DNA from: Acidobacteriota bacterium | GTDB lineage: Bacteria > Acidobacteriota > Terriglobia > Bryobacterales > Bryobacteraceae | NCBI GenBank assembly: GCA_017304135.1 | Contig: JAFLBB010000008.1 | Location: forward strand, 1-64,000 | Direction of reading: 5' to 3' | DNA length: 64,000 bases | Shown here: positions 1 to 7,862 of the stretch, one piece after another | Layout: each line of letters begins with the position of its first letter | Position numbering within the stretch: the first letter of the stretch is position 1 | The notes under the pieces: generated by a model | The model's database searches: none | What the model was told of the DNA's origin: nothing | What the model saw: the letters and a program-made list of their open reading frames with translations, nothing else | Made by a program: the position numbers and the translations under genes

Positions 1-68
1 GAACGGCAGCAGCATGCGAGGAAGCGCGGCTGACGGTGAGATGAGAGCTGCCATCGGAAAGGACTGCA
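1..68. other. Window edge, leader of the flagellar operon
   Basis: All three plus frames reach a stop within the first 80 bases (TGA at 31-33 and 42-44 in two of them), so this is probably the 3' tail of an upstream plus-strand gene followed by the flgM leader. The tail is too short to identify. GGAAAGG at 56-62 is a plausible ribosome binding site for flgM. Confidence 0.4.
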
Positions 69-407
69 ATGAAGATTGATTCACCAAACCCGAATGCGGG
101 GCAACTGAGCGGGATACCCCCGCCGCAGGACCGGGTGGAGTTGAGCAAGGCGGGGCAGGGTCAGCAGGCTGGGGGTGTGTCGGGAGTGGAGGGGGGAGGG
201 GAGAAGTCGAAGGCAGCGGCGGCGGGTGCGTCGACGGATTCGGCGCAGCTCTCGGGGCTGAGCCAGTTGCTGCGGACGCAAACCGAGGACACGCCGGAGC
301 GGGCGGCGTATTTGGCGCGGCTGGAGCAGCAGGTGAATGCCGGTGAGTACAATCCGAAGCCGTCCGACATTGCGCGTTCGCTGGTGGACGATCTGCTGAT
401 GCCGTAA
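69..407 (+). CDS. flgM: FlgM-like anti-sigma-28 factor
   Basis: 112 aa, close to the usual FlgM length (about 95-110). FlgM holds the flagellar sigma factor FliA inactive in the cytoplasm until it is exported through the finished hook. The first 75 or so residues are low complexity (G, A, S, Q), as expected for a disordered FlgM. The conserved part is the C-terminal helical segment, where 'AAYLARLEQQVNAGEY' and 'SDIARSLVDDLL' match the sigma-binding region of the family. GGAAAGG lies 6 nt before the ATG. It leads a four-gene run with flgN-like, flgK and flgL genes, and that context strongly supports the call because FlgM is poorly conserved. No FliA gene is in the window. Confidence 0.78.
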   Translation: MKIDSPNPNAGQLSGIPPPQDRVELSKAGQGQQAGGVSGVEGGGEKSKAAAAGASTDSAQLSGLSQLLRTQTEDTPERAAYLARLEQQVNAGEYNPKPSDIARSLVDDLLMP

Positions 408-435
408 GAGGCGGATGTCGTAAGAGGAAGGTGAG

Positions 436-789
436 ATGGAGCAGGGGCGGAGCTTCGTGGCGATTTTGGAGGAGGCGGCCGGAGCAGCGGTTCCGGGGAC
501 GGCGGCTGCGATGGAGCAGGTGCGGGCGCGGCTGGAGGAGATCCGGGCGGGCTGGCCAGGGGAGGCCGGTGGGGCGGAGAGGGCCGGGGGCCTAGAGGAT
601 GCGGTGGGAATGGAGCTGGAGGAGTTGCTACGGATGAAGCGCGGTTTGCGCCAGGTGCAGCGGCTGGTGGAGCATGCGGCGCGGCGGAGGCTGGGATTGC
701 TGCGGCAGTTGACGGCGCAGGAGATGGGATATACGGCGAGCGGAGAGTTGGCCAGTCCGGCGGCGACCTCGTGGGAGTGTGTCGGCTAG
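436..789 (+). CDS. FlgN-like flagellar export chaperone
   Basis: 117 aa, acidic and helical, beginning 28 nt after flgM and ending 73 nt before flgK. FlgN is a cytoplasmic chaperone for the hook-associated proteins FlgK and FlgL, and a small helical protein between flgM and flgK is the normal place for it. The body (about residues 20-100) is a run of Glu/Arg/Leu heptad-like segments such as 'ELEELLRMKRGLRQVQRLVEHA', consistent with the coiled-coil FlgN fold. Sequence conservation in this family is too weak for a motif-level assignment, so the call rests on size, composition and position. GGAAGGTGAG precedes the ATG. Confidence 0.6.
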   Translation: MEQGRSFVAILEEAAGAAVPGTAAAMEQVRARLEEIRAGWPGEAGGAERAGGLEDAVGMELEELLRMKRGLRQVQRLVEHAARRRLGLLRQLTAQEMGYTASGELASPAATSWECVG

Positions 790-862
790 CGCCCTGCAGA
801 GAGCGGAAGACGAAGAACGGAAGACAGAGACCGGACGGTAGAGAAAGGCACGGCGGGACGGG

Positions 863-2224
863 ATGGGAAACCTATTCGCTACGATGGGCAGCGCGGCGCG
901 GTCACTGAAGGCGTTCGAGTCGGCGCTGGGGGTGGCGAGCAACAACATCACCAACGCGCAGACGCCGGGGTTTGCGCGGCAGAGCCTGACGCTGCTGGCG
1001 CAGCGGATGGTGCCGGAGTTGGGGCTGCCGGGCGGGGTGGCGGCGGGGGATTTGCTGAGTTCGCGCAAGGCGTATCTGGAGCAGGGAGTGCGGCTGCAGT
1101 TGGGGCGTGAGGGTTATCACACGCAGCAGGCGTTCAACCTGGAGCAGGCCGAGCCGATTTTCGATATTGCGGCCTCATCGGGGGTGGCGGGGGCGCTGGA
1201 CGGGCTGCAGCAGGCGTTTTCCCAGCTTTCGGTGACACCGAACGATTTGCCGGCGCGGCAGGGCGTGCTGCGGCGGGCTCAGGATGTGGCCCACGCGTTT
1301 AATTTCACGGCCTCGGCGCTGGCCAATGCGGCGACGAACACGAACACGGAACTGACGCAGTCAGTGAACACGATTAACCGCATTGGGCAGGTGATGCGGA
1401 ACCTAAACGTGGAGTTCCGCTCGGATGCGCGCAAGCTGACCGACCCGGGACTGGACGCGCAGGTGTACTCGTCGCTGGAGGAACTGGCCGAGATTGTCGA
1501 TTTCAACGTGTTGCGGGCCGATGACGGCACGTTCACGGTGCTGATCGGCGGGCAGACGCCGCTGGTGATGGGGGAGAACCTGTATGAGCTGTCGGCGGAC
1601 CTGTCGACGGGGTCACCGGCGATTCTGAACAGCGCGGGCAAGGACATCACGGGGCAGGTTGGCGGCGGGAAGCTGCGGGCGCTGGTGGAGTTTCGCAACG
1701 AGGTGTTGGAGGGCCTGCAGGCGGACCTGGATTTTCTCGCCGGGCAGGTGGCGGACGGCATCAACCTGCAGTTGCAGGCGGGCGTGGACCTGAACGGGCA
1801 ACCGCCATTCCGGGATCTGTTTACCTATGACCCGACGAGCGGCGAGGCGATCACGCTGAGCGTGACCGATATCGCGCCGGAGGAATTGGCGGCGGCGCTG
1901 CCGGAGGCGCCGGGCGGCAACGGCAACACGCTGAACCTGGCCGGGCTGTTTAATTCGCGGGCAGTCAACAATTTCACCTTCACGCAGTATTTCGGCGAGA
2001 TTGCCGGGCGGGTAGGCAAGCTGCTGCACGTGGCGCGTCAGGATGCGCAGGCGCAGACGCAGATGGTGGCGCAGTCCAAGGCGTTGCGGGCCGAGGCGAG
2101 CGGCGTTTCCCTCGATGAGGAGGCGGCCAACCTGATTGTGTTCCAGCGGGCGTATGAGGCGGCGGCGCAGTTGATCCGCACGTTGGATGAGATGACCGAG
2201 ACGCTGATCAACATCAAGCGGTAA
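863..2224 (+). CDS. flgK: Flagellar hook-associated protein FlgK
   Basis: 453 aa. FlgK (HAP1) forms the hook-filament junction outside the cell. The N-terminal flagellar rod/hook helix is clear at residues 5-35 ('ALGVASNNITNAQTPGFAR', the family signature), and the C-terminal axial helix at about 415-453 contains 'SLDEEAANLIVFQRAYEAAA', also canonical. The protein is shorter than the enterobacterial one (about 547 aa), mostly in the variable central domain exposed on the filament. It lacks a signal peptide, as expected for export by the flagellar type III system. The next gene, flgL, supplies its partner HAP3. Confidence 0.96.
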   Translation: MGNLFATMGSAARSLKAFESALGVASNNITNAQTPGFARQSLTLLAQRMVPELGLPGGVAAGDLLSSRKAYLEQGVRLQLGREGYHTQQAFNLEQAEPIFDIAASSGVAGALDGLQQAFSQLSVTPNDLPARQGVLRRAQDVAHAFNFTASALANAATNTNTELTQSVNTINRIGQVMRNLNVEFRSDARKLTDPGLDAQVYSSLEELAEIVDFNVLRADDGTFTVLIGGQTPLVMGENLYELSADLSTGSPAILNSAGKDITGQVGGGKLRALVEFRNEVLEGLQADLDFLAGQVADGINLQLQAGVDLNGQPPFRDLFTYDPTSGEAITLSVTDIAPEELAAALPEAPGGNGNTLNLAGLFNSRAVNNFTFTQYFGEIAGRVGKLLHVARQDAQAQTQMVAQSKALRAEASGVSLDEEAANLIVFQRAYEAAAQLIRTLDEMTETLINIKR

Positions 2225-2292
2225 GGCCGGGCGAGCGGCGTGGCCGGGCGAGCGGCGTGGCCGGGCCAATGGCATGGCCGAACGAGCGGGAA
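2225..2292 (+). repeat. Short 17-bp tandem repeats between flgK and flgL
   Basis: Directly after the flgK stop codon, a 17-bp unit (GGCCGGGCGAGCGGCGT) occurs twice in perfect form at 2225-2241 and 2242-2258. It is followed by decaying copies at 2259-2275 and 2276-2292. The array sits in the 121-bp spacer before flgL and has no coding role in that frame. No terminator-like T run follows it. It may simply be a slipped-strand expansion in a GC-rich spacer. Confidence 0.8.
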
Positions 2293-2345
2293 CGTGGAGC
2301 GCGGGCCGGAGCGCGCGGTGAGGCCGGCGGAGGAGAGCAAACGAG

Positions 2346-3257
2346 ATGGCGATCGGAGTATTTGACGCGCAGACGTCGCGGTTTCTCAACGACATTGAGC
2401 GCATTGCGAGCCGGCTGGAGAGGGCGCAGCACCAGATTACGTCGGGCCGCAAGATCAATGTTGTTTCCGATGGTCCGGACCAGATTTCGCATCTGCTGGC
2501 GGTGCGCAGCCAGTTGGCGGCGAGCGAACAGATCCACAGCAACCTGAACCGGGTGAAGGGCGAGGTGGACGCCTCCGAGGCGGCACTGGCGCAGGCGGTG
2601 AATGTGCTGGACCGGGTGACGGTGCTGGGCACGCAGGGGGCCACGGACACGATCACGGCCGACAGCCGGTTGAGCCTGGCCGATGAGTTGGGGGCGCTGC
2701 TGGAGCAACTGGTGAACATCGCCGCGACCAAGGTGGATGGGCGGTACATCTTTTCGGGCGACACGGACACGACGGCACCCTACACGGTGGACTTGGGCAG
2801 CGACCCGCCGTATAGCGCATACCAGGGGGCGGCCTCGTCGCGCAAGATTGAGCATCCGAGCGGGGCGCGGATTCAGGTGTCGCTGACGGCCGCGGAGATT
2901 TTCGAGGATGCCGACCCGAACCAGAACGTGCTGGCCTCGGTGAACGACCTGCGCAGGGCGCTGCTGGCCAACGACTCGACGCAAATCAAGGACGCCCTGG
3001 GACGGGTGAGGCAGTCGAGCACGCATATGAACAACAAGCTGGCGTTCTATGGGGCGGCGCAAAACCAGGTGGCCGAGGGGTTGGACGTGGCCTTCAAGCA
3101 GGAGTTGCGGTTGAAGAGCGAGATCTCATCGATTGAGGACGCGGACCTGACCGAGGCGATTCTCGAGCTGAACCAGGCGCAGTTGCAGCAGAGCGCGGCG
3201 CTGGGGGCGCAGGCGCAGCTACTGAACCGGCGAACGCTGCTCGACTTTCTGGGGTAG
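2346..3257 (+). CDS. flgL: Flagellar hook-associated protein FlgL
   Basis: 303 aa, the normal length for FlgL (HAP3), which joins the FlgK ring to the flagellin filament. The flagellin-type N-terminal helix spans about residues 5-60 ('LNDIERIASRLERAQHQITS', 'GRKINVVSDGPDQI') and the C-terminal helix about 240-303 ('SSIEDADLTEAILELNQAQL'), the two conserved arms of the family. The middle third is variable. There is no signal peptide. GGCGGAGGAG lies about 8 nt before the ATG. It is the last flagellar gene seen; the next gene is metabolic. Confidence 0.95.
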   Translation: MAIGVFDAQTSRFLNDIERIASRLERAQHQITSGRKINVVSDGPDQISHLLAVRSQLAASEQIHSNLNRVKGEVDASEAALAQAVNVLDRVTVLGTQGATDTITADSRLSLADELGALLEQLVNIAATKVDGRYIFSGDTDTTAPYTVDLGSDPPYSAYQGAASSRKIEHPSGARIQVSLTAAEIFEDADPNQNVLASVNDLRRALLANDSTQIKDALGRVRQSSTHMNNKLAFYGAAQNQVAEGLDVAFKQELRLKSEISSIEDADLTEAILELNQAQLQQSAALGAQAQLLNRRTLLDFLG

Positions 3258-3313
3258 TGGGAGGACGGCGGGAAGGCGAGAGCGGGACTTCCCCGCCCTG
3301 GCGGCGATTGGGC

Positions 3314-3319
3314 TACGCT
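3314..3319 (+). promoter_or_regulatory. -10-like hexamer 7 nt before the SDR start
   Basis: TACGCT at 3314-3319 ends 7 nt before the ATG at 3327, which would place the transcription start at or next to the start codon. No clear -35 box is seen. Weak on its own, but the same spacing recurs at several other genes in the window. Confidence 0.3.
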
Positions 3320-3326
3320 GCTAGGG

Positions 3327-4046
3327 ATGAAACTGGAAGGCAAAGTCGCCGTGGTGACCGGCTCGGCGTCGGGCATCGGCGCGGCCATTGCGGGTGCGTT
3401 TGCGGCCGAGGGGGCGCGGGTGGCGGGGATCGATCTGCGGCCGAGCCGGTGCGCGATTTCCCTGGAGGCGGATGTCACCGACGAAGAGGCCGTGCGGGGC
3501 GCGGTGGGGGCGGTGGTGGAGCGTTGGGGGCGCGTCGACATTTTGTCTACCAACGCCGGGATTGCCGTCCGCAAGCCGGTGGATGAGCTGGCGGCCGAGG
3601 AGTGGGACCGCGTGATGGCGGTGAATCTGCGGGGGGTGTTTCTGGCCTCGAAGTATGCGCTGCCGCACATGGGGAGCGGGGCGGCAATCGTGCACATGGC
3701 CTCGGTGGTGGGGTTGATGGGGACAAGAAACCGGGCGGTGTACACAGCGACCAAAGGGGCGATCATCGCGCTGACGCGGAACATGGCGCTGGACTACGCC
3801 GGGCGGGGGATCCGGGTGAATTGCATCTGTCCCGGCTTCACGCGGACACCGTTGACCGAGAAGCTGTTTGCTGACCCGGAGCGCGAGGCGAGGTTTAGGG
3901 CGCTGCACCCGTTGGGGAGGCTGGGCGAGCCGGAGGATGTGGCGCGGGCGGCGGTGTTTCTTGCTTCGGCGGACGCGGGGTGGATCACGGGGGTGGCGCT
4001 GCCGGTGGATGGCGGGTTCACGGCGGGGCAGGCGGCTGACATTTAG
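3327..4046 (+). CDS. SDR-family NAD(P)-dependent oxidoreductase
   Basis: 239 aa, typical of classical short-chain dehydrogenases. The cofactor-binding Gly motif is 'TGSASGIG' at residues 11-18, the 'NAG' structural motif is at about 76-78, and the catalytic Tyr/Lys pair is in 'YTATKGAI' (Y139, K143) with the catalytic Ser about 13 residues earlier ('HMASVVG'). The C-terminal 'GWITGVALPVDGGFTAG' is the usual SDR ending. 'GIDLRPSR' after beta-2 has Asp at the position that favours NAD over NADP. The substrate cannot be told from sequence; sugar-acid or sugar dehydrogenases of this shape are common. It stands alone between flagellar and sigma-factor operons. Confidence 0.92.
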   Translation: MKLEGKVAVVTGSASGIGAAIAGAFAAEGARVAGIDLRPSRCAISLEADVTDEEAVRGAVGAVVERWGRVDILSTNAGIAVRKPVDELAAEEWDRVMAVNLRGVFLASKYALPHMGSGAAIVHMASVVGLMGTRNRAVYTATKGAIIALTRNMALDYAGRGIRVNCICPGFTRTPLTEKLFADPEREARFRALHPLGRLGEPEDVARAAVFLASADAGWITGVALPVDGGFTAGQAADI

Positions 4047-4108
4047 GGGCAGCGGTTATTTCGGGGGGGCCGCTAACCGGCGGGGAGCGCAATCTGTCTA
4101 ACGGGCGG

Positions 4109-4696
4109 ATGGAGTTGAGCGACGCGCAAGCGGTGGAGCAAGCGCGAAACGGCGATGGTGATGCCTTTCGTGTGCTTGTGGACCGCTACGGGCGCTATCT
4201 CTTCCGGGTGGCATTCCGGCTGACGGGAAATGAACACGATGCGGAGGACGTGGTGCAGGAGAGCTTCTTGCGGGCGTTTCGCAACCTGGGGTCGTACGAC
4301 GGGCGGGCGGCGTTTTCGAGCTGGCTGTTCCGGATTGCGCATAACTACTCGCTGGACCTGTTGCGGGTGAGGAAAGCGCGTCCGGCGGCGAGCCTGTCGG
4401 ACCAGGAAGAGGGCACGAGGCCGCTGGCCGAAGCGGTGGCTGACGGGCGTCCGAATCCGGAGCGGCTGGCGGCAAGCGCAGGGCTGCAGCAGAGGTTGGG
4501 TGAGGCGCTGGCGGGGCTGACCGAGCAAGAGAGGACGGCGTTCACGCTGCGCCATTACGAAGAGCTGCCGATTGCGGAGATTTGCCAGGTGTTGGAGACG
4601 AGTGAGAACGCGGTGAAGCATGCGATTTTCCGCGCCGTGCGGAAGGTGAGGAAGGCGATGGCCGAGCGAGAGGGAGAGTGGGCATGGAAGGCGTGA
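4109..4696 (+). CDS. ECF-family RNA polymerase sigma factor
   Basis: 195 aa. Sigma region 2 covers about residues 22-95 ('RYGRYLFRVAFRLTGNEHDA', 'AEDVVQESFLRAF', 'AFSSWLFRIAHNYSLDLLR') and region 4 about 130-185 ('LTEQERTAFTLRHYEELPIA', 'ETSENAVKHAIFRAVRKV'). There is no sigma 1.1 or region 3, so this is an extracytoplasmic-function sigma factor of the RpoE type. Its last codons overlap the start of the next gene, a zinc-finger anti-sigma candidate, so the two are translationally coupled, as is usual for ECF/anti-ECF pairs. The two secreted HEAT-repeat genes that follow suggest that the signal is sensed in the envelope. Confidence 0.95.
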   Translation: MELSDAQAVEQARNGDGDAFRVLVDRYGRYLFRVAFRLTGNEHDAEDVVQESFLRAFRNLGSYDGRAAFSSWLFRIAHNYSLDLLRVRKARPAASLSDQEEGTRPLAEAVADGRPNPERLAASAGLQQRLGEALAGLTEQERTAFTLRHYEELPIAEICQVLETSENAVKHAIFRAVRKVRKAMAEREGEWAWKA

Positions 4697-5448
4697 GGCC
4701 GAACGGACATGCGCGGGAAGAGGAGCTGATCGCGCACTACTACGGCTGCGAGGAGCCGGGCGCGGAGACGGGGGCGCACGTGGCTGGTTGCGCGGAGTGC
4801 CGCGAGGCGCTGGAGCAGTTGAAGAGCGAACTGGCAGTGGTGAGCCAACTGGAGACGCCGCGGCGCGAAGCCGGATATGAGGATCAGGTGTGGGCGCGGT
4901 TGACGTTGGCCGAGCCGGCGCTGGGGCGGCGGCGCGGATGGTGGCGGATGAGCTGGGGTTTGCCACGGGTGTTGGCCCTGACCGGTGCGATGGCGGCACT
5001 GGTGGCGGTGTCGTTCCTGGCGGGGCGGTACAGCCAGAGCGTGACGGCGCCGGTGGCGGGCGCGGGCAACGGGCCGGAGGCGCAGAAGAGTGTGCTGGCG
5101 GCGGCGCTGGAGGGGCACCTGGCGAGTTCGGAGAGGATTCTGTTGGATGTTGTGAATAGCGGCGTGGATGGCACGGGTTGGGATTCACAACGGGTAAGGG
5201 CAGAGGCTCTGGTGGATGCGAACCGGCTGTACCGCTTGACGGCGGGGCGGCAGGGGCAACTGGCGCTGGAGTCGGTGTTGGAGGACCTGGAACGGGTGTT
5301 GATCGAACTGGCGCATGCGCCGGAGGGAACACACGCGGGTGGCATCCAGGATCGGATTCTGGACCAGGAACTGGTCTTCAAACTGAGAATTTTGCAGTTC
5401 CGCTTGCGCGAGCAGCCGCCCGCGGCGCGGGCGGACAGGAAAGGTTGA
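4684..5448 (+). CDS. Zinc-finger anti-sigma factor, membrane anchored
   Basis: 254 aa from the ATG at 4684 (a GTG at 4678 is also possible); the start lies inside the sigma gene. The N-terminus has the ZAS anti-sigma signature H-x3-C-x2-C at H32, C36, C39 ('HVAGCAEC'). A single membrane span follows at about residues 90-115 ('LALTGAMAALVAVSFLAG'). The remaining 135 residues would be extracytoplasmic, helical and without a recognised sensor domain; they include 'LESVLEDLERVLIELA'. In this family the cytoplasmic zinc finger sequesters the sigma factor and the external part responds to stress. Inferred partner: the ECF sigma at 4109-4696. Confidence 0.82.
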   Translation: MEGVRPNGHAREEELIAHYYGCEEPGAETGAHVAGCAECREALEQLKSELAVVSQLETPRREAGYEDQVWARLTLAEPALGRRRGWWRMSWGLPRVLALTGAMAALVAVSFLAGRYSQSVTAPVAGAGNGPEAQKSVLAAALEGHLASSERILLDVVNSGVDGTGWDSQRVRAEALVDANRLYRLTAGRQGQLALESVLEDLERVLIELAHAPEGTHAGGIQDRILDQELVFKLRILQFRLREQPPAARADRKG

Positions 5449-5454
5449 TTGGAT

Positions 5455-6792
5455 ATGAGAACCGTTGTGATGCTGGTGGGCTTGTCGGCGCTGGGCATGG
5501 CGCAGAAGGTGGAGATCGAAGGGCCGGATGTGAAGGCCATGGTCGATCTGGAGATGCAGAAGATCGGGCCGATGATGAAGATGGATATGACGGCGATGCT
5601 TCCGAGGATGGAGATGCAGATGGGGGCGATGGCGCCGCGGATGAACCTGCTGCTACAGACGAAGATGCGTACGCGGGGTTGGGGTGGGTCGGCGTATGAC
5701 CGTGGGGCTCGGGCGCTGGACCGGCGCGAGTACGACGAGGCGGTGAAGTATTTCACGGAAGCGGCCGGTGGCACGGAGCGGGCCGATGGAGCGCTCTACT
5801 GGAAAGCCTACGCGCTGGGCAAGCTGGGGCGGACGGCGGAGGCGACGGCGGCGCTGGATCAACTGGCGAAGGCGCATCCGCAGAGCGGGTGGTTGAACGA
5901 CTCGAAGGCGCTGCGGGTGGAACTGGCGCAGGCGAGCGGGCGTCCGGTGACGCCGGAGGAAGCGGCCGATGACGAGATCAAGCTGATGGCGATCAACAGC
6001 CTGATGCAGAGCGATCCGGAGCGGTCGGTACCGCTGCTGGAGAAGCTGTTGCAGACGAAGTCGTCGCCGCAGTTGCGCGAGCGGGCTCTGTTTGTGCTGA
6101 GCCAGAGCAACTCGGCGAAGGCGCGCGAGGCGGTGGTGCGCGTGGCGAAGGGATCGCTCAATCCCGATCTGCAATTGCTGGCGCTGCGCAACCTGGGGGT
6201 GGTGAAGAGCGGGGAGAACCAGCAGTTGTTGAGCGAGGTGTACTCGTCGACGAGCGACGCGGCGGTGAAGAAGCAGATTCTGCAGGGCTACATGGCGACG
6301 GGGGCGCGGGAGCGAGTGCTCGCGCTGGCCAAGAGCGAGCCAAACCTTGCTCTGCGCAAGGAGGCGATCCGGTATTTGGGCGCGATGGGCGGGGCCAATG
6401 AGCTGGCGGCGATGTATGCGGCCGAGCAGTCAGTGGACCTGCGCGCCGAGATGCTGAACGGGATGATGGCGGCCAACAGCACGGCGAAGATCCTGGAGAT
6501 TGCGCGCACGGAGAAGGACGCGAAGCTGCGCGAGCGGGCGATTGGGATGCTGGCGCACAGCAAGAGTCCGGAGACGCTGACGGCGCTGGTGGAGATGTAC
6601 AGCGCATCGCCGGAGGTGGAGACGAAGAAGCGGATTCTGCGAGCGCTGGGCGGGCAGAGGAGTCCGCAGCCGCTGATCGACATTGCGCGCAAGGAAACGA
6701 ACGTGGAGTTAAAGCGGACGGCGGTGGAGATGCTGTCGATGATGAAGAGCAAGGAAGCGACGGATTTCCTGGTGGAGCTGTTGAACAAGTGA
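5455..6792 (+). CDS. Secreted TPR/HEAT-repeat protein with Met-rich segment
   Basis: 445 aa from the ATG at 5455, chosen because AGGAAAGG lies 11 nt upstream; an in-frame TTG at 5449 would add two residues. Residues 1-17 form a short signal peptide ending 'GMAQ'. Residues 29-71 contain 13 methionines in 43 positions (pairs such as MxM and MM), which is highly unusual. Next comes a TPR-like pair ('ALDRREYDEAVKYFTEAAGG'). From about residue 175 to the end there are HEAT-like helical repeats of about 30 residues ('LRERALFVLSQSNSAKAREA', 'LRERAIGMLAHSKSPE'). It follows the anti-sigma gene by 6 nt and is probably in the same operon. Function unknown; HEAT solenoids bind protein partners. Confidence 0.8.
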   Translation: MRTVVMLVGLSALGMAQKVEIEGPDVKAMVDLEMQKIGPMMKMDMTAMLPRMEMQMGAMAPRMNLLLQTKMRTRGWGGSAYDRGARALDRREYDEAVKYFTEAAGGTERADGALYWKAYALGKLGRTAEATAALDQLAKAHPQSGWLNDSKALRVELAQASGRPVTPEEAADDEIKLMAINSLMQSDPERSVPLLEKLLQTKSSPQLRERALFVLSQSNSAKAREAVVRVAKGSLNPDLQLLALRNLGVVKSGENQQLLSEVYSSTSDAAVKKQILQGYMATGARERVLALAKSEPNLALRKEAIRYLGAMGGANELAAMYAAEQSVDLRAEMLNGMMAANSTAKILEIARTEKDAKLRERAIGMLAHSKSPETLTALVEMYSASPEVETKKRILRALGGQRSPQPLIDIARKETNVELKRTAVEMLSMMKSKEATDFLVELLNK

Positions 6793-6805
6793 GAGGACTC
6801 CGACG

Positions 6806-7849
6806 ATGAAACCGACGTGGCCTCTCTTACTCGTGACGGCGGCGCTGCTCGGGCAGCAGCCGCCGGTGACAAACGCGAAGCTGGAAACGGCGCAGGTGCA
6901 GGGCGGTTTGGAGAAGGCCGTGCGGGCGTCGATGGGGAAGCAGGCGGGCGCGGCGTGGATCGGCTGGGCGGTGAAGCGGATTCCCAGCGACGGGCGGTCG
7001 TGCTGTTGGGATGATCGCGGCGGCTATGGCTGCGGATTGGAGGGCCAGAAAGTGACGGTGGCGCCGATGAGCGGCGCGGTGAAGCTGGAAGGGCCGACGC
7101 AGGAGCATGTGTTGTTGCGAGTGGAAGGGGGGGCGATTGGGAGGATCCGGTCGTATTCGGATGACTGTCCGCTGGATGCGGGCGGGCTGCCGTTCCACTG
7201 GTTGACGGGGGTGAGTGCGGCGGAGAGCGTGGCGTTCCTGGCGGAGCAGGTGTCGCGGGCGGGCGCGGCGCGTGAAGAGCTGCGGAAGGCCGATGGGGCG
7301 ATCCATGCGATTGCGCAGCATGCGGGCGATGAGGCGCTGCGGACGCTGGAACGCGTGGCGGCGCAGGGGGCGACGGAGAAGATCAAGCACCAGGCGTTGT
7401 TCTGGCTGGGGAACTCGCGGGGCGAGGAGGGATACCGCGTGGTGGCGCGGGTGCTGCGTGAGGATCCTTCGGAGAAGGTGCGGGAGCGCGCGGTTTACGC
7501 GTTGACGCAGAGCCGGGCGCAGGGCGCGGCAGGGGCCATTGTGCGGGCGGCGAAGGAGGACAAGAGCGCGCGTGTGCGCGGGCAGGCGTTGTTCTGGCTG
7601 GCGCGGAAGGCGGCGGCTCCGGCCAAGGGGGTGATCAGCGAGGCCATTGAGAAAGACCCCGACACCGAGGTGAAGAAGAAGGCCGTGTTCGCGCTGACGC
7701 AGTTGCCGAAGGAAGAGGGCACGCCGTTGTTGATTCAGCTGGCGCGGAGCCATGCAAACCTGGCGGTGCGGAAACAGGCGATGTTCTGGCTGGGGCAGTC
7801 GAAGGACCCGCGGGCGGTGCGGTTCTTTGAGGAGACGCTGGCGCGGTAG
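6806..7849 (+). CDS. Secreted HEAT-repeat protein
   Basis: 347 aa, 13 nt after the previous gene, preceded by GAGAGGA. Residues 1-17 are a signal peptide ('WPLLLVTAALLGQQ'). The first half (about 20-130) is a non-repeat domain with four or five cysteines ('SCCWDDRGGYGC', 'SDDCPLDAGG') that could form disulphides outside the cytoplasm. From about residue 165 onward there are five HEAT-like repeats with a recurring 'KHQALFWLGNS', 'VRERAVYALTQS', 'VRGQALFWLARK' pattern. It is a diverged paralogue of the preceding gene. Together with the ECF sigma and anti-sigma genes it may form an envelope-stress module; that role is inferred only from gene order. Confidence 0.8.
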   Translation: MKPTWPLLLVTAALLGQQPPVTNAKLETAQVQGGLEKAVRASMGKQAGAAWIGWAVKRIPSDGRSCCWDDRGGYGCGLEGQKVTVAPMSGAVKLEGPTQEHVLLRVEGGAIGRIRSYSDDCPLDAGGLPFHWLTGVSAAESVAFLAEQVSRAGAAREELRKADGAIHAIAQHAGDEALRTLERVAAQGATEKIKHQALFWLGNSRGEEGYRVVARVLREDPSEKVRERAVYALTQSRAQGAAGAIVRAAKEDKSARVRGQALFWLARKAAAPAKGVISEAIEKDPDTEVKKKAVFALTQLPKEEGTPLLIQLARSHANLAVRKQAMFWLGQSKDPRAVRFFEETLAR

Positions 7850-7862
7850 GCTTGCGGCGGGC

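Noticed and set aside
1613..2770. Long minus-strand open frames opposite flgK and flgL (and similar ones under many other genes)
   Set aside because: High-GC purine-rich coding strands give long open frames on the other strand; these proteins are Arg/Pro/Ser-rich without motifs, and the plus-strand genes are unmistakable.
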